NCBI GenBank assembly: GCA_004356825.1
Contig: SMXC01000108.1
Location: forward strand, 1 to 40,866
Length of the DNA: 40,866 bases
Reading direction: 5' to 3'
Source of the DNA: Caldithrix sp.
GTDB lineage: Bacteria; Zhuqueibacterota; Zhuqueibacteria; Oceanimicrobiales; Oceanimicrobiaceae
Shown: positions 8,188 to 18,200 of the stretch, piece by piece
How positions within the stretch are numbered: the stretch's first letter is position 1
How the letters are laid out: each line of letters starts with the position of its first letter
Notes under the pieces: model-generated
Databases searched by the model: none
What the model was told of the DNA's origin: nothing
What the model saw: the letters and a program-made list of their open reading frames with translations, nothing else
Made by a program: the position numbers and the translations under genes

Positions 8188-9663
8188 TTATTTCATCAAT
8201 TCTATTAATTTCGTTTGAATTAACTCCCAGGCCTTTTGCACGTGCCGATCTTCCGTACGCAAATTTCCGATCGCCACCCGCAACACATACTTTTCATCGA
8301 GTTTTGTGTGAGACATGAACACTTCTCTCGTCGCATTCACGGCTTCAAGCAAGCGTTCATTTATCTTATTCAATTCGTCTGTGTCGGTCACGTTTTCCGG
8401 ATGTGCCCGGAAGCAAACCGTACTGAAGGGTGTGGGCGCCATGCGCTCAAAATCATCGTGCTCATCTATCCACCGCGCCAATTTTTGAGCCAGTTCAATG
8501 TGATAGCGTATGCGTGCGGCAATGCCTTCAACGCCAAAATAGCGCAGAACAAACCAAAGTTTTAACGCCCGGAACCGCCGCCCCAGCGAGACGCCGTAAT
8601 CCATAAAATTTTCAACTTCGTCGTCTTCCTGAGTACGCAGATATTCGGGTACCAGACTGAAGGCTCGTTTGAGCACCTCTGGCTTGCGGGTATAAAAGGC
8701 GCTTAAATCCACGGGCACGAACAACCATTTGTGTGGATTCACCACGATCGAATCCGCGCGCTCGCTGCCATCGAGAACGTGCCGCATTTCGGGGACAACC
8801 GCAGCCGAGCCGCCGTAAGCCGCGTCCACATGCAGCCATAGATCTTCGCGGTTGCAAATCTCGGCAATCTCAGGAACGGGATCGATGCTGGTGGTTGAGG
8901 TCGTCCCCACTGTTGCGACCACACAAAACGGCCGCCATCCTTGCCTGCGGTCTGCTGCAATGGCCTGGCTCAATGCTTCAGGTTTCATTTGAAATTTTTC
9001 ATCGACGGGAATTTTCTGGATACCGGCAAGGCCTAACCCCAAAGTAAGGGCTGCCTTATCAATTGACGAATGGGCATGCTCGGAGGCATACATTCGCAGG
9101 CGGGGCAAATTCCGTCCGCAGAGTCCTTCTTCGCGGATGCGCAAATCACTGAGCTGCTCGCGCGCCGCTGCGATGGCGTGCAGGCTGCTGACAGAGGCGG
9201 TGTCGTAAATGATGCCCCAAAAATCATCCGGCAGGCCCAGCATTTGCCGCAGCCAGTCCAAAGTCACCTGTTCCAGCTCCGTCGAAGCGGGGCACGATTT
9301 CCACAGCATGCCATTGATATTAAATGCCGCACTGGCTAATTCTCCAAGGATGCCCGCCGCGCTGCCGCTGGTGGCAAAATAAGCAAAGAAGTTGGGGTGA
9401 TTCCAGTGGGTCATGCCCGGCATAATTACTTTATCCAGGTCGCCTAAAATATCCGATATTTTCTCGCCTGATTTCGGCGGTGCGGTTGGCAAAAGCTTTC
9501 GAATATCCCCCGGCTTGATTCCGGAGAGGACCGAGTGACGGTCGATTTGCTGCAAGTAAGTGTTAATCCATTCAATGAGTTGCTGACCGGCCTCGCTAAA
9601 TTCGTCGGTGGGCATATCGCCTAAAAATTGCGGCGCAAGATCGGATTTATTTTCGGCATTCAT
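8188..9663 (-). CDS. PLP-dependent group II decarboxylase (aromatic-L-amino-acid decarboxylase type)
   Basis: This 491-residue protein matches the group II PLP decarboxylases along its length. It has the N-terminal MTHWNHPNFFAYF, a TASVSSLHAI-like region, HVDAAYGGSA with the Asp that contacts the pyridine nitrogen, and NPHKWLF with the Lys that forms the Schiff base. The length is normal for tyrosine, tryptophan and DOPA decarboxylases. The enzyme removes CO2 from an aromatic amino acid to give an amine. It is first in the run decarboxylase, PHP lipoprotein, SDR and DUF697, with five-base gaps between the first three. Substrate cannot be fixed from the sequence alone. Confidence 0.93.
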   Translation of the reverse strand: MNAENKSDLAPQFLGDMPTDEFSEAGQQLIEWINTYLQQIDRHSVLSGIKPGDIRKLLPTAPPKSGEKISDILGDLDKVIMPGMTHWNHPNFFAYFATSGSAAGILGELASAAFNINGMLWKSCPASTELEQVTLDWLRQMLGLPDDFWGIIYDTASVSSLHAIAAAREQLSDLRIREEGLCGRNLPRLRMYASEHAHSSIDKAALTLGLGLAGIQKIPVDEKFQMKPEALSQAIAADRRQGWRPFCVVATVGTTSTTSIDPVPEIAEICNREDLWLHVDAAYGGSAAVVPEMRHVLDGSERADSIVVNPHKWLFVPVDLSAFYTRKPEVLKRAFSLVPEYLRTQEDDEVENFMDYGVSLGRRFRALKLWFVLRYFGVEGIAARIRYHIELAQKLARWIDEHDDFERMAPTPFSTVCFRAHPENVTDTDELNKINERLLEAVNATREVFMSHTKLDEKYVLRVAIGNLRTEDRHVQKAWELIQTKLIELMK

Positions 9664-9765
9664 AATTGTTTTGAAAGCTAGTTTTTTGATGAAAATGAGA
9701 TCAGGTTTAGGTAGTTAACCCATTTAGCCTAAAAAAGCAAGGGATTTTTAGCCTCACTTTTCACC

Positions 9766-9794
9766 TTGACAATTTTTTGAATTATTAACATATT
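9766..9794 (+). promoter_or_regulatory. Possible sigma70-like promoter for the S9 peptidase gene
   Basis: A perfect TTGACA (9766-9771) is followed after 17 bases by CATATT (9789-9794), which matches 4 of 6 bases of TATAAT. It points to the peptidase gene, whose start is about 220 bases away beyond a palindromic repeat. FCB bacteria often use other promoter motifs, so this is tentative. Confidence 0.35.
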
Positions 9795-9846
9795 AGCTTC
9801 GGCTACCTGCGGTAGTCTTGTATGCGAGAAAGGTTTCATTCAGGCC

Positions 9847-9934
9847 GTCTTTGCGAGCGACGAAAGGAGCGAAGCAATCTCCATGCACGGAGTAAGGGGA
9901 TTGCTTCATCCGTTATCGCGGATTCGCAAAGACG
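9847..9934. repeat. Palindromic repeat, family 1 copy 2
   Basis: GTCTTTGCGAGCGACG at the left is mirrored by GATTCGCAAAGACG at the right. The inner blocks gaagcaatct and ggattgcttc pair with each other. It sits between the divergent decarboxylase and peptidase genes, inside the probable leader of the latter. Confidence 0.75.
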
Positions 9935-10015
9935 AAACATAGCAGCGTTTCTTTGAAGTGTACTTTTAATAAATTTCTTCCATAATTTAAATTCATTCTA
10001 CAAACCGAGGTGACT

Positions 10016-12841
10016 ATGAAACGATCCTACCGCCTACTGCTGTTCATTTTATTGATATTTGTATCACTGAGCGCTTTTGCCCAGGAGAAGAAACCTCTGG
10101 ACCACGGTGCCTATGACATCTGGAATAAGATAAACGAAAGCTCGATTTCGGTCGATGGCGAATGGGTGCTCTGGTCACTTGGGCCAGAGGATAAAGATGG
10201 AGCATTGAAAATCAAGAGTGTCACCGGTGATACTTCTTATTTTTTTCCGCGCGGTGCTTCTGCCAAATTTGATTATGACTCCGGGTTCGCTGCATTTCTT
10301 ATCCAGGCGCCAAAAGATTCGGTGAAAAAAGCCAAGCGCGACAAAAAGAAAAAAGAGGAGATGCCAAAAGATTCCCTTGGCATTGTCAACTTGAACACCG
10401 GTGAGATTTCAAAAATCGCCCGGGTTAAATCTTTCAAAACAGCCCCAAAAAGCGGCGGCTGGCTTGCTTATCACTTGCAAAAGACAGATGTGAAAGACAC
10501 GACCAAAACCAAAGAAGAAAAGACAGAGAGCAAGAAAGAAAAAAAGGATAACAAAAAGAAAAAAGTTGAAGGCACGAATCTTATTCTACGCAACCTTGCG
10601 ACCGCTTCCGATAGCACCTATTCTGACGTCACGGACTATCAATTTTCGGAAAATGGCAAGTGGCTGGTCTACACGGCCTCGAGCAAAGACAGCGCTGCCG
10701 ATGGAATTTATGCTGTTGAAGTGGAGAGTGGTGAGATCACGATCGTTCTTTCCGGACCGGGCAATTACAAACAAATCGCTATCGATGAAGCGGGAAGCCA
10801 GGTGGCTTTCATTTCCAATCGTGACAGCATTGAAGCCAAACAACCGACTTACAAATTATATCACTGGCGTATCGGCTCAAAAGCGGCGAAGATGGTTGCC
10901 GCTGAAAAAACTGCTGGCATTCCAGGAGGATGGTGGGTCAGTGAACATGGTAAAGTTTCGTTTTCAAAAAACGGCAAGCGCTTGCTTTTTGGAACCGCGC
11001 CGCGTCCGACCCCGGAGCCGGATGAGGAAGAGCCGGACGACGAAAAAGTCAAAGTCGATATCTGGCATTGGAAAGATCCTTATCTGCAGCCGATGCAGCT
11101 CAAAGAAGCAGAGAAAGAACGGAAACGAAGCTATCTGGCCGTCGTTCATCTCGACAAAAAGCGAGTTGTGCAATTGGCGAATGAGAAAATTCCCGAAGTT
11201 GAGATCGGCAGTGAGGGTAATGCCGACATAGCCATCGGCACTTCGAATATGCCGTACCGGCAACTCATCTCCTGGGACTGGCCCGCTTACACCGATATTT
11301 ACGTTATCAATGCCAAAACCGGCCAACGCAGGCTGGTGCGTCAAAAGTTGCAGTCGCGGGCGCGGCTCTCGCCGGCGGCAAAATATTTGACCTGGTGGGA
11401 ACGGCAGGATTCTTCCTGGTACGCGCTGGCGGTAAAAGGCGGCAGTCCCCTGAATCTAAGCAAACAAATCCCGCAGCCGGTTTATAACGAGCTTCATGAC
11501 TGGGCCTATGAAGCCAATCCCTACGGCAACGTGGGCTGGACTGAAAAGGACCGGCTCTTTCTCATTTATGACAAGCATGATATCTGGGCTCTAGATCCGA
11601 CCGGTAAAAAAGCTCCCCGTAATATCACCGAGGGACTGGGACGCGAAGATAATTTTCGGTTTCGGTATGTGCGTCTCGATCCGGAAGAACGCGCCATCAA
11701 CCCGGATGAATCGATGCTGCTGTCGACGTTTCATTATAAGACCAAAGCGGGCGGCTTTTTCAGTACTCGCGTGAACGGCGCAAATCAGCTTTCCCCGCTG
11801 ACTTTAATGGACAAGAGTTTCTCCAGACCGACCCAGGCTAAAAACGCCGATGCACTTCTGTTCACCCGATCAAGTTATAGCGAGTTTCCGGATTTGTGGG
11901 TAAGCAACCTGGACCTAAGCGAGATGCAAAAAGTGAGCGACGCCAATCCGCAGCAATCGGATTATCTCTGGGGCACGGCCGAGCTCATGGAGTGGCATTC
12001 TCTCGACGGCAAACTCTTGCAGGGGATTTTGTATAAACCGGAAAACTTCGACCCGGAAAAGAAATACCCGATGCTGGTTTATTTTTACGAAAAAAGCTCA
12101 CAGAATTTGCACCGTCACAGGGCGCCCCAGGCACACCGCTCAGTTATTGTCCCGGTATTCTATACCAGCCGCGGGTATGTTGTTTTTGTGCCGGACATTC
12201 CCTACCGGGTTGGCTATCCCGGTGAAAGCGCCTTAAATGCCGTGGTGCCCGGCGTGACGGACTTAATTAAACAGGGCTTTGTAGATGAGGAAAACAGCGG
12301 CGTACAGGGACATAGTTGGGGCGGCTATCAAATCGCGTTTATGGTGACGCGGACCAACATTTTCAAAGCTGCCGAAGCGGGCGCACCGGTCTCAAACATG
12401 ATCAGCGCCTACGGCGGTATCCGCTGGGGAACGGGCCGCAGCCGGATGTTTCAATACGAGCGCACCCAGAGCCGCATCGGCGGCTCGCTGTGGGAATACC
12501 CGATGCGTTATATGGAAAACTCGCCGATTTTCTGGGCCGACAAAATCGAGACGCCGCTGCTGATCATGCATAACGACCACGACGGCCACGTGCCCTGGTA
12601 TCAGGGCATCGAGTTGTTTGTCGCGCTCAGGCGCCTTGGCCAACCAGTCTGGCTGATCAACTACAACGACGAGCCGCACTGGCCGACCAAGTTCCAAAAT
12701 AAAAAAGACTGGCAAATTCGCATGCAGCAATTCTTCGATCATTATTTGAAAGGAGCGCCGGCGCCGGTCTGGCTGAAGGAAGGCGTGCCGGCAGTTGAGA
12801 AAGGCAAAACACTGGGGACTGAGACGACGAGTTCTGAATAG
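10016..12841 (+). CDS. Secreted S9 family (prolyl oligopeptidase-type) serine peptidase
   Basis: This 941-residue protein has a cleavable signal peptide (LLLFILLIFVSLSAFAQE). A long beta-propeller-like N-terminal region follows, and then an alpha/beta-hydrolase domain from about residue 660. Catalytic residues are visible: Ser in GHSWGGYQ (about 767), Asp in HNDHDGHVPWYQG (about 856) and His in DEPHWP (about 888). Two Lys/Glu/Asp-rich inserts (about residues 103-122 and 160-190) are unusual for the family and probably form charged loops. ATG at 10016 is chosen because GAGGTGA lies just upstream; an in-frame GTG at 10010 is less likely. Related enzymes cleave peptides outside the cytoplasm. 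Confidence 0.93.
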   Translation: MKRSYRLLLFILLIFVSLSAFAQEKKPLDHGAYDIWNKINESSISVDGEWVLWSLGPEDKDGALKIKSVTGDTSYFFPRGASAKFDYDSGFAAFLIQAPKDSVKKAKRDKKKKEEMPKDSLGIVNLNTGEISKIARVKSFKTAPKSGGWLAYHLQKTDVKDTTKTKEEKTESKKEKKDNKKKKVEGTNLILRNLATASDSTYSDVTDYQFSENGKWLVYTASSKDSAADGIYAVEVESGEITIVLSGPGNYKQIAIDEAGSQVAFISNRDSIEAKQPTYKLYHWRIGSKAAKMVAAEKTAGIPGGWWVSEHGKVSFSKNGKRLLFGTAPRPTPEPDEEEPDDEKVKVDIWHWKDPYLQPMQLKEAEKERKRSYLAVVHLDKKRVVQLANEKIPEVEIGSEGNADIAIGTSNMPYRQLISWDWPAYTDIYVINAKTGQRRLVRQKLQSRARLSPAAKYLTWWERQDSSWYALAVKGGSPLNLSKQIPQPVYNELHDWAYEANPYGNVGWTEKDRLFLIYDKHDIWALDPTGKKAPRNITEGLGREDNFRFRYVRLDPEERAINPDESMLLSTFHYKTKAGGFFSTRVNGANQLSPLTLMDKSFSRPTQAKNADALLFTRSSYSEFPDLWVSNLDLSEMQKVSDANPQQSDYLWGTAELMEWHSLDGKLLQGILYKPENFDPEKKYPMLVYFYEKSSQNLHRHRAPQAHRSVIVPVFYTSRGYVVFVPDIPYRVGYPGESALNAVVPGVTDLIKQGFVDEENSGVQGHSWGGYQIAFMVTRTNIFKAAEAGAPVSNMISAYGGIRWGTGRSRMFQYERTQSRIGGSLWEYPMRYMENSPIFWADKIETPLLIMHNDHDGHVPWYQGIELFVALRRLGQPVWLINYNDEPHWPTKFQNKKDWQIRMQQFFDHYLKGAPAPVWLKEGVPAVEKGKTLGTETTSSE

Positions 12842-12959
12842 AAATAAATTACAAGTTTCAAATGACAAATTCCAAATTAAATTAACCACGAAGACACTAA
12901 GATTGGTTTTAATCTTTTCTTGATTTTGAACGAAAAATTGGTAGGCTTAGGCAACCCTA

Positions 12960-13033
12960 GGGCGATTAGCTCAGTTGGTTAGAGCGCTGGTCTCACATAT
13001 CGGAGGTCACTGGTTCGAATCCAGTATCGCCCA
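12960..13033 (+). tRNA. tRNA-Val (anticodon CAC)
   Basis: A full cloverleaf is visible. The acceptor stem is GGGCGAT/ATCGCCC, the D stem GCTC/GAGC, and the anticodon stem CTGGT/ATCGG with two G-T pairs. The loop is ctCACat (anticodon 12994-12996), and the T arm is ACTGG-TTCGAAT-CCAGT. The discriminator base is A and the CCA end is not encoded. Anticodon CAC reads GUG (valine). Confidence 0.95.
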
Positions 13034-13055
13034 CAACCCGCGTCGCATGCACCTA

Positions 13056-15230
13056 CTATTTTAGCAGGATCATTCTTTTTACATTTCTAAACGTTCCGGC
13101 CTGCAAAACATAATAATAGAGTCCACTCGGCAACCGTGAGCCATCAAAAACCAAATCATATAATCCTGAATTGTAAAAACCGCTGATCAGTTCCGCCACT
13201 TTTTTGCCGGTAATATCATAGACCGCCAAGTTTACCTGCGTTGATTTCGGCAGGGAGAACCTGATCTGCGTTGAGGGATTAAAAGGGTTCGGGTAATTCT
13301 GTTCCAAAGCAAAATTTTCGGGTTGTTCACCGTCGGCCGGTTCAATTGTGGTGGGATTGTCTACTGTCAGGCGGCCATTTTGTGTATCGCGCAAAATATT
13401 GTGTGATGCGGCGTCCGCCAATACTGCATTGCTTATGACCAGGTCAAAACTGCCTGCAGAAATTCCGGTCAGGAAGTCCAGTTCAACAACAGCGCCTGAA
13501 TTTCCTGAGAAAGGCGACTGACTCATAGAAAAAGCAAACAGACGGATAACATGCTCCGAAATCAGGACTGCAGTGAGAGAATGATCCTCCTTGCGGTTGG
13601 TCAGGCGGGCGCTGCCGGATACCAGGGTCAGGTTGGCTGGAATTTCAAAATCTGCCTGAAAAGCAACAAAGGCGTCATAGTTGTCTACATCGATTTTTAC
13701 GGTTACCGTGTCATTCAATACCGCACTTGCATCACGGATGGAAATAGAGTTTGGAGAATAAGCTGTTGCTGACACCTGAATGTAGAACGGATTTTCATCA
13801 GGATCATTGCTGAGGACGGTAAAGCGATCCGTGAACGCTCCTTTGCTGTCGCTGTGAAATCTCAATTCAAATGTCCTGCCGGTTCCCGGCGCAATTGTTT
13901 GCGGCAAGGTGGTACTGTTCCAGAAGCGCGCTTGTGGGGAAGCAAAGGAATGAATGACCAATGTATCACTACCCTGGTTGGTTAAAGTGTAGTTCGTCGC
14001 TGCGGTGCTGAGAACCGAGGTTTCATCAAAGCTAATATTCAGTTCTCCGCTAATATCGGGGGAGACAATCGTCACGGCTCCCGGAAAAAAGTCGGATGTT
14101 ATATTGTCACCTGCCGCATCCGAAATAATCACATTTTCGATATTCACCGGGTAGTTTCCACCTAAGCCTGCCAATAAAAACCCCACTGTGACAATTTCTC
14201 CAGCCGAGCCCGTAAAAGGTTGATTGCCGGGCGACCAGGCAACAACCCGCAATCGGTTTGCAGATATTTTATTCGCAGAGGTCAAGTGATCGGTCTTTCT
14301 GGCAGAGAGCGCAACTTCATCCTGAATATATTCCAGCACCGAATCCAAAACCAGGTCAAACTGGAAACCTGTAAAAGGTTCCATGTTATTAATGCTGAAA
14401 GAAACGTCAACTTGATGGCCTGATCGTCCCGAGGCATTCAGAGTGTGTAATTCATTAACCGCAAAAGCAATCGCAGATAACGCAAACTGCACAAGAGGAT
14501 CGTCAGGGTCGTTAGATTGTACAAAAAGTGTGGCATTAAAGACGCCTTTTTCCTGAGAGTTAAATCGTATCAGGACGGAAATATTATTTCCCGCCAGGAG
14601 AGTCAGCGAAGTGTCGCCGATAATTTTGAAAAATGGATTGTCTGTATAAATCCGGGATATATTCAGGCTGGTATTGCCAGGATTGCTGAGATTGATATTT
14701 CTATCCGTAACCTGACTTAACGGTGTCCTGTCAAAATCAAGACTGTCGGCAGACACACTGATATCCGGGCCATAAATCGTCACGGCACCGTTTTGTGCGG
14801 AGGTCAAAATGTTTTGCGATGACGCGGCACTGATAAAAACGTTGCTCAGTGATAAAGTATAGGTGCCGGGATCGTTATTCAGAATGAGCTGGAAACTCAG
14901 CACCTCGCCTGAGCTGCCGGTGAAAGTACTTTGCGAGGTGGAGTAAACCACGATTCGCAGCGTGTGGCCGGTAATGATTTCCGCAGATAACGCAGGGTCG
15001 CCTGCCCGGCTTGACACCTGCGCTGAACCGGCCAAATAGTTGACCTGCGACGGCAGCAAGATGTCTGTTTGAAAAGCGACAAAACTATCGGAATTATCAA
15101 TCTGTAATGAAACGGAGATTGTGTCACCTGTGTCACCTGAAGCATCCGGGATGATCAACGAGTTTTGTGCAAGCGCGGATGTTACAGAGAACAATAAGTA
15201 CGCAATAACATATTTATATATTGACTTCAA
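13056..15230 (-). CDS. Secreted protein with three cohesin-like modules and a type IX sorting domain
   Basis: This 724-residue protein has an N-terminal signal peptide (about residues 1-21). Three similar modules (about 25-150, 255-385 and 490-620) have cohesin features: GDTISVSLQIDN, FVAFQTDI, LRIVVYS and SGEVLSFQL. Two ASH/HYDIN-like anchor modules (about 155-250 and 392-487, QSNDPDDP and LSNDPDENP) separate them. The last 80 residues carry ENFALEQNYPNPFNPST and end in a typical type IX secretion C-terminal domain. The start is TTG at 15230 with AAGGA about eight bases upstream. It lies 17 bases downstream of a subtilase with a dockerin, so the two products may bind each other on the cell surface. 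Cohesin identity is by motif, not by search. Confidence 0.8.
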   Translation of the reverse strand: MKSIYKYVIAYLLFSVTSALAQNSLIIPDASGDTGDTISVSLQIDNSDSFVAFQTDILLPSQVNYLAGSAQVSSRAGDPALSAEIITGHTLRIVVYSTSQSTFTGSSGEVLSFQLILNNDPGTYTLSLSNVFISAASSQNILTSAQNGAVTIYGPDISVSADSLDFDRTPLSQVTDRNINLSNPGNTSLNISRIYTDNPFFKIIGDTSLTLLAGNNISVLIRFNSQEKGVFNATLFVQSNDPDDPLVQFALSAIAFAVNELHTLNASGRSGHQVDVSFSINNMEPFTGFQFDLVLDSVLEYIQDEVALSARKTDHLTSANKISANRLRVVAWSPGNQPFTGSAGEIVTVGFLLAGLGGNYPVNIENVIISDAAGDNITSDFFPGAVTIVSPDISGELNISFDETSVLSTAATNYTLTNQGSDTLVIHSFASPQARFWNSTTLPQTIAPGTGRTFELRFHSDSKGAFTDRFTVLSNDPDENPFYIQVSATAYSPNSISIRDASAVLNDTVTVKIDVDNYDAFVAFQADFEIPANLTLVSGSARLTNRKEDHSLTAVLISEHVIRLFAFSMSQSPFSGNSGAVVELDFLTGISAGSFDLVISNAVLADAASHNILRDTQNGRLTVDNPTTIEPADGEQPENFALEQNYPNPFNPSTQIRFSLPKSTQVNLAVYDITGKKVAELISGFYNSGLYDLVFDGSRLPSGLYYYVLQAGTFRNVKRMILLK

Positions 15231-15247
15231 AGTATGATCCTTCTTTC

Positions 15248-18200
15248 TTAACGAATTAAAAGCATCTTTTTAGTAATGATGGCACTGCCGCTTTTTAAAC
15301 GATACACATAGATTCCACTGGCAATCTCGCGGTTCATGTCATTTTTGCCATTCCATTTAAGCTCGTGGTAGCCGGCCGTTTGATTCTGAAAACGGAAGGT
15401 CTTAACCAATTGCCCAAGCAGGTTGAACACTGTAATTTCCACGTCCTGTTGTTCAGGTAAACCATAGCGGATGGTAGTTGTCGGGTTAAAGGGATTCGGA
15501 TAGTTTTGCGACAGAGAATATTTTTCAGGGATGGCGTCTTCTGCACCGTTCCGGCCAATTTGAATCAGCTCACCCGTTGCATCCGCGGCCACGATTTCGA
15601 CTACCTCTTCCAGAGTACCATTTGTGAAACTGAAAAGGGTACCCGCATCTTTTAAAGCAGCGTTGTTCAAGTTATAAAGAACCAGAGTCATTTCATCGCT
15701 TTCAATGAAATAGGCATATTCCATGTTTTGAAGCAGTTCACCCGGTACAAAGTTATCCCGGTTTAATTGTGAGCCGGAGATTTTAAGCTGAAGCGCTGAA
15801 ATCGACCCGGCATTTTTCATCTGTGCCGATTGGTTGTCCAGTCCTAGCTCAGCAGGTGTACTTGAAAACGCGGCGGTATAACCTGAAGTCGAAGATCCGA
15901 TAATTGCGTTAACCACACCAACAATGTCGAGCACATTGATTTGACCGTCATCATTTATGTCGGCTGCATCAAATAGGAACGGTTGTGGATTTTGATTTAA
16001 GATCCAGTTAACGATGGAAGTAATATCCAGAACATTCACAGCAAGATCACCGTTTGCATCGCCGCCGGCCGCGTTAACCGGCGTCGCGGTGACGGTTTTG
16101 GAAAAGTCACTTTCGGTGAAATCGGAGCCGAGGACTTTATACATATAGAAATAGGTGACATCGGGGAGAATGTTAAAATCGGTATAGACAGAATCCGTGA
16201 TCAAGACGTTGTTAATCAAAAGCGTGTCGTTAAAGGTCGTGTCGGTTAGCGCCTCGAAGCGATACATGTTATAGCCAAGCACATCTGAAGAATTTGCTAC
16301 CGGCCATTCCAGATCGACCTTGCCAATATCTGCGTTGGCGATAAACTGGGTAGACGCCGCCGCTGCTGCCTGGATGATAAACTGGAATCGGGTAGATTCA
16401 GTCGGGATTTTAAAATTTTCCGCGTCACGCGCATTGGCAACTCGAATTGTCTGCAAACCATCACCGGTTTCAAGGCCGGATGTGAAATATGCAGTCCAGA
16501 CGGTCGAATCTGCACTCCATGAGGCGTTATCCTGCATTACATGTTGTGTGAAGGGTGCACGGACGCCGAAGCTTAGAAAGGGTGTAACGCTGGTATCCAT
16601 TGCGGTGTTGAAAAAGACATCGAACTTAACGGTCTCTGAACCGATTGGATCGACCGCGGATTCCTGCGGGTTCAAACCATTGATTTCAACTTTCCAAACG
16701 ACGCCGTGCGCGGAATCAGACGGCGCGGTCAAAAAGGGCTCAACCACGGCGCCGGGTAATTGTGCATCTTCACCAAAGTCGTAAATAGCCGCGTGAATTG
16801 CATTGAGGTCGGAGCTGCCCCAGTAGTTGCCGCTCATGTCATGCGAAGGTTTGTGGGTGAAATTTATCCACACAACCGGGGCGTCATTGTCGATGCTGTT
16901 ATTTTTGTCAAAGACAAAATCATCAGAAGTGAAATTCAGGAATCCCAGTGAACTGAGATGTCCGACCGAATTGAACGAAAAGTTGTTGTTTCTGAACTCA
17001 CAATTGTTTCTTAGGTCCGAGATATTTCGAGCAAAGACATTATGGAAAAGATTGCTTTGCGTAACGTGGAAATCTCCACCCTTAAACACAAAGCCATTCA
17101 AAAACTCATTGCCGCAATTTGTGATTTGACTGTTCGTAACCTCAACCCGAGCACCGAGATTCTCGAACAGAGAATTTAGATTATCAAAATGGCAATAATC
17201 AAATTGGAATGTATTGCCGCTGCGGAAAGAGAAACCCTTGCCACGATTTTCCACTGAATTGCTGCCGATAAAAATTGGATTTTCAGGCGTACCCAAAGCG
17301 ATTAGTGAACCCCAACAATCTATTGTCGCGCCTTCGATAAGAAGGACACGGGCGCCAGGGTCCAATTGGAGAGTGACGCCGGTTTCAACTCGCAAGTTTC
17401 CAGTAACCAAATATTCTTTCGAAGCATCCCAGATCGTGTTTTGACTGATTAAGCCGGAAATTTCAAGGCCATTTTGCACAGTAATGATGATTTCTTCTGT
17501 GCCGAAGCTTTGCTGTCTGGAAAAAATTTCAACTTCAAGGACAATGTTACGGTTATTTGAAACATCACTATCGATGGTCAAAACAAATGGAAAGTCTTCA
17601 CCTGTCAGAGTGGCATACGGCGATAAATCTCCAAGCAGGCTATTTGCATTATCGATTGTTGCTGTACCTGGATCTTCAAATTGACCCAAACGAATTTGCG
17701 ACCAAACGCTGTCAGCATCACCGCCAGCGTTTTTTACAGTAACAAAGATCTGGATTGTTTCTCCGGCATCGGGTATGCCGTCGCCATCGTCACCGGCGAG
17801 AGTATCCAATAGGGTAAAACCCACATAGTGGAGGTCAGTCGTCAGCTGCCGGGTCATCGCCTCGTATATATCCAAAATGCCATTGTTTGCGCTTTGAATG
17901 AGCCTGGCAAAAAGAGCCTCTGTTGACATATTGGGATTGTGATCTTTGATCAAAGCGACGGCTCCGGCAACAATGGGGCTTGCCATGGAGGTACCGTTTA
18001 ATTTGTGATAATCGCTGCTGGGGAAGGTGCTCCAGATGTCCACGCCCGGCGCTCTGATTTCATAGTTATGGTTAAAATCATTAGCAGCCACCACGGGACC
18101 TGAAAGATCACGGTTGGAAAATGCGGCTAGTGTGTTTGACTGAGTGGTTGCCTCAACGCCGATGACGAAAGAGTAGCAAGCCGGATAAGCGGGCGCGTAA

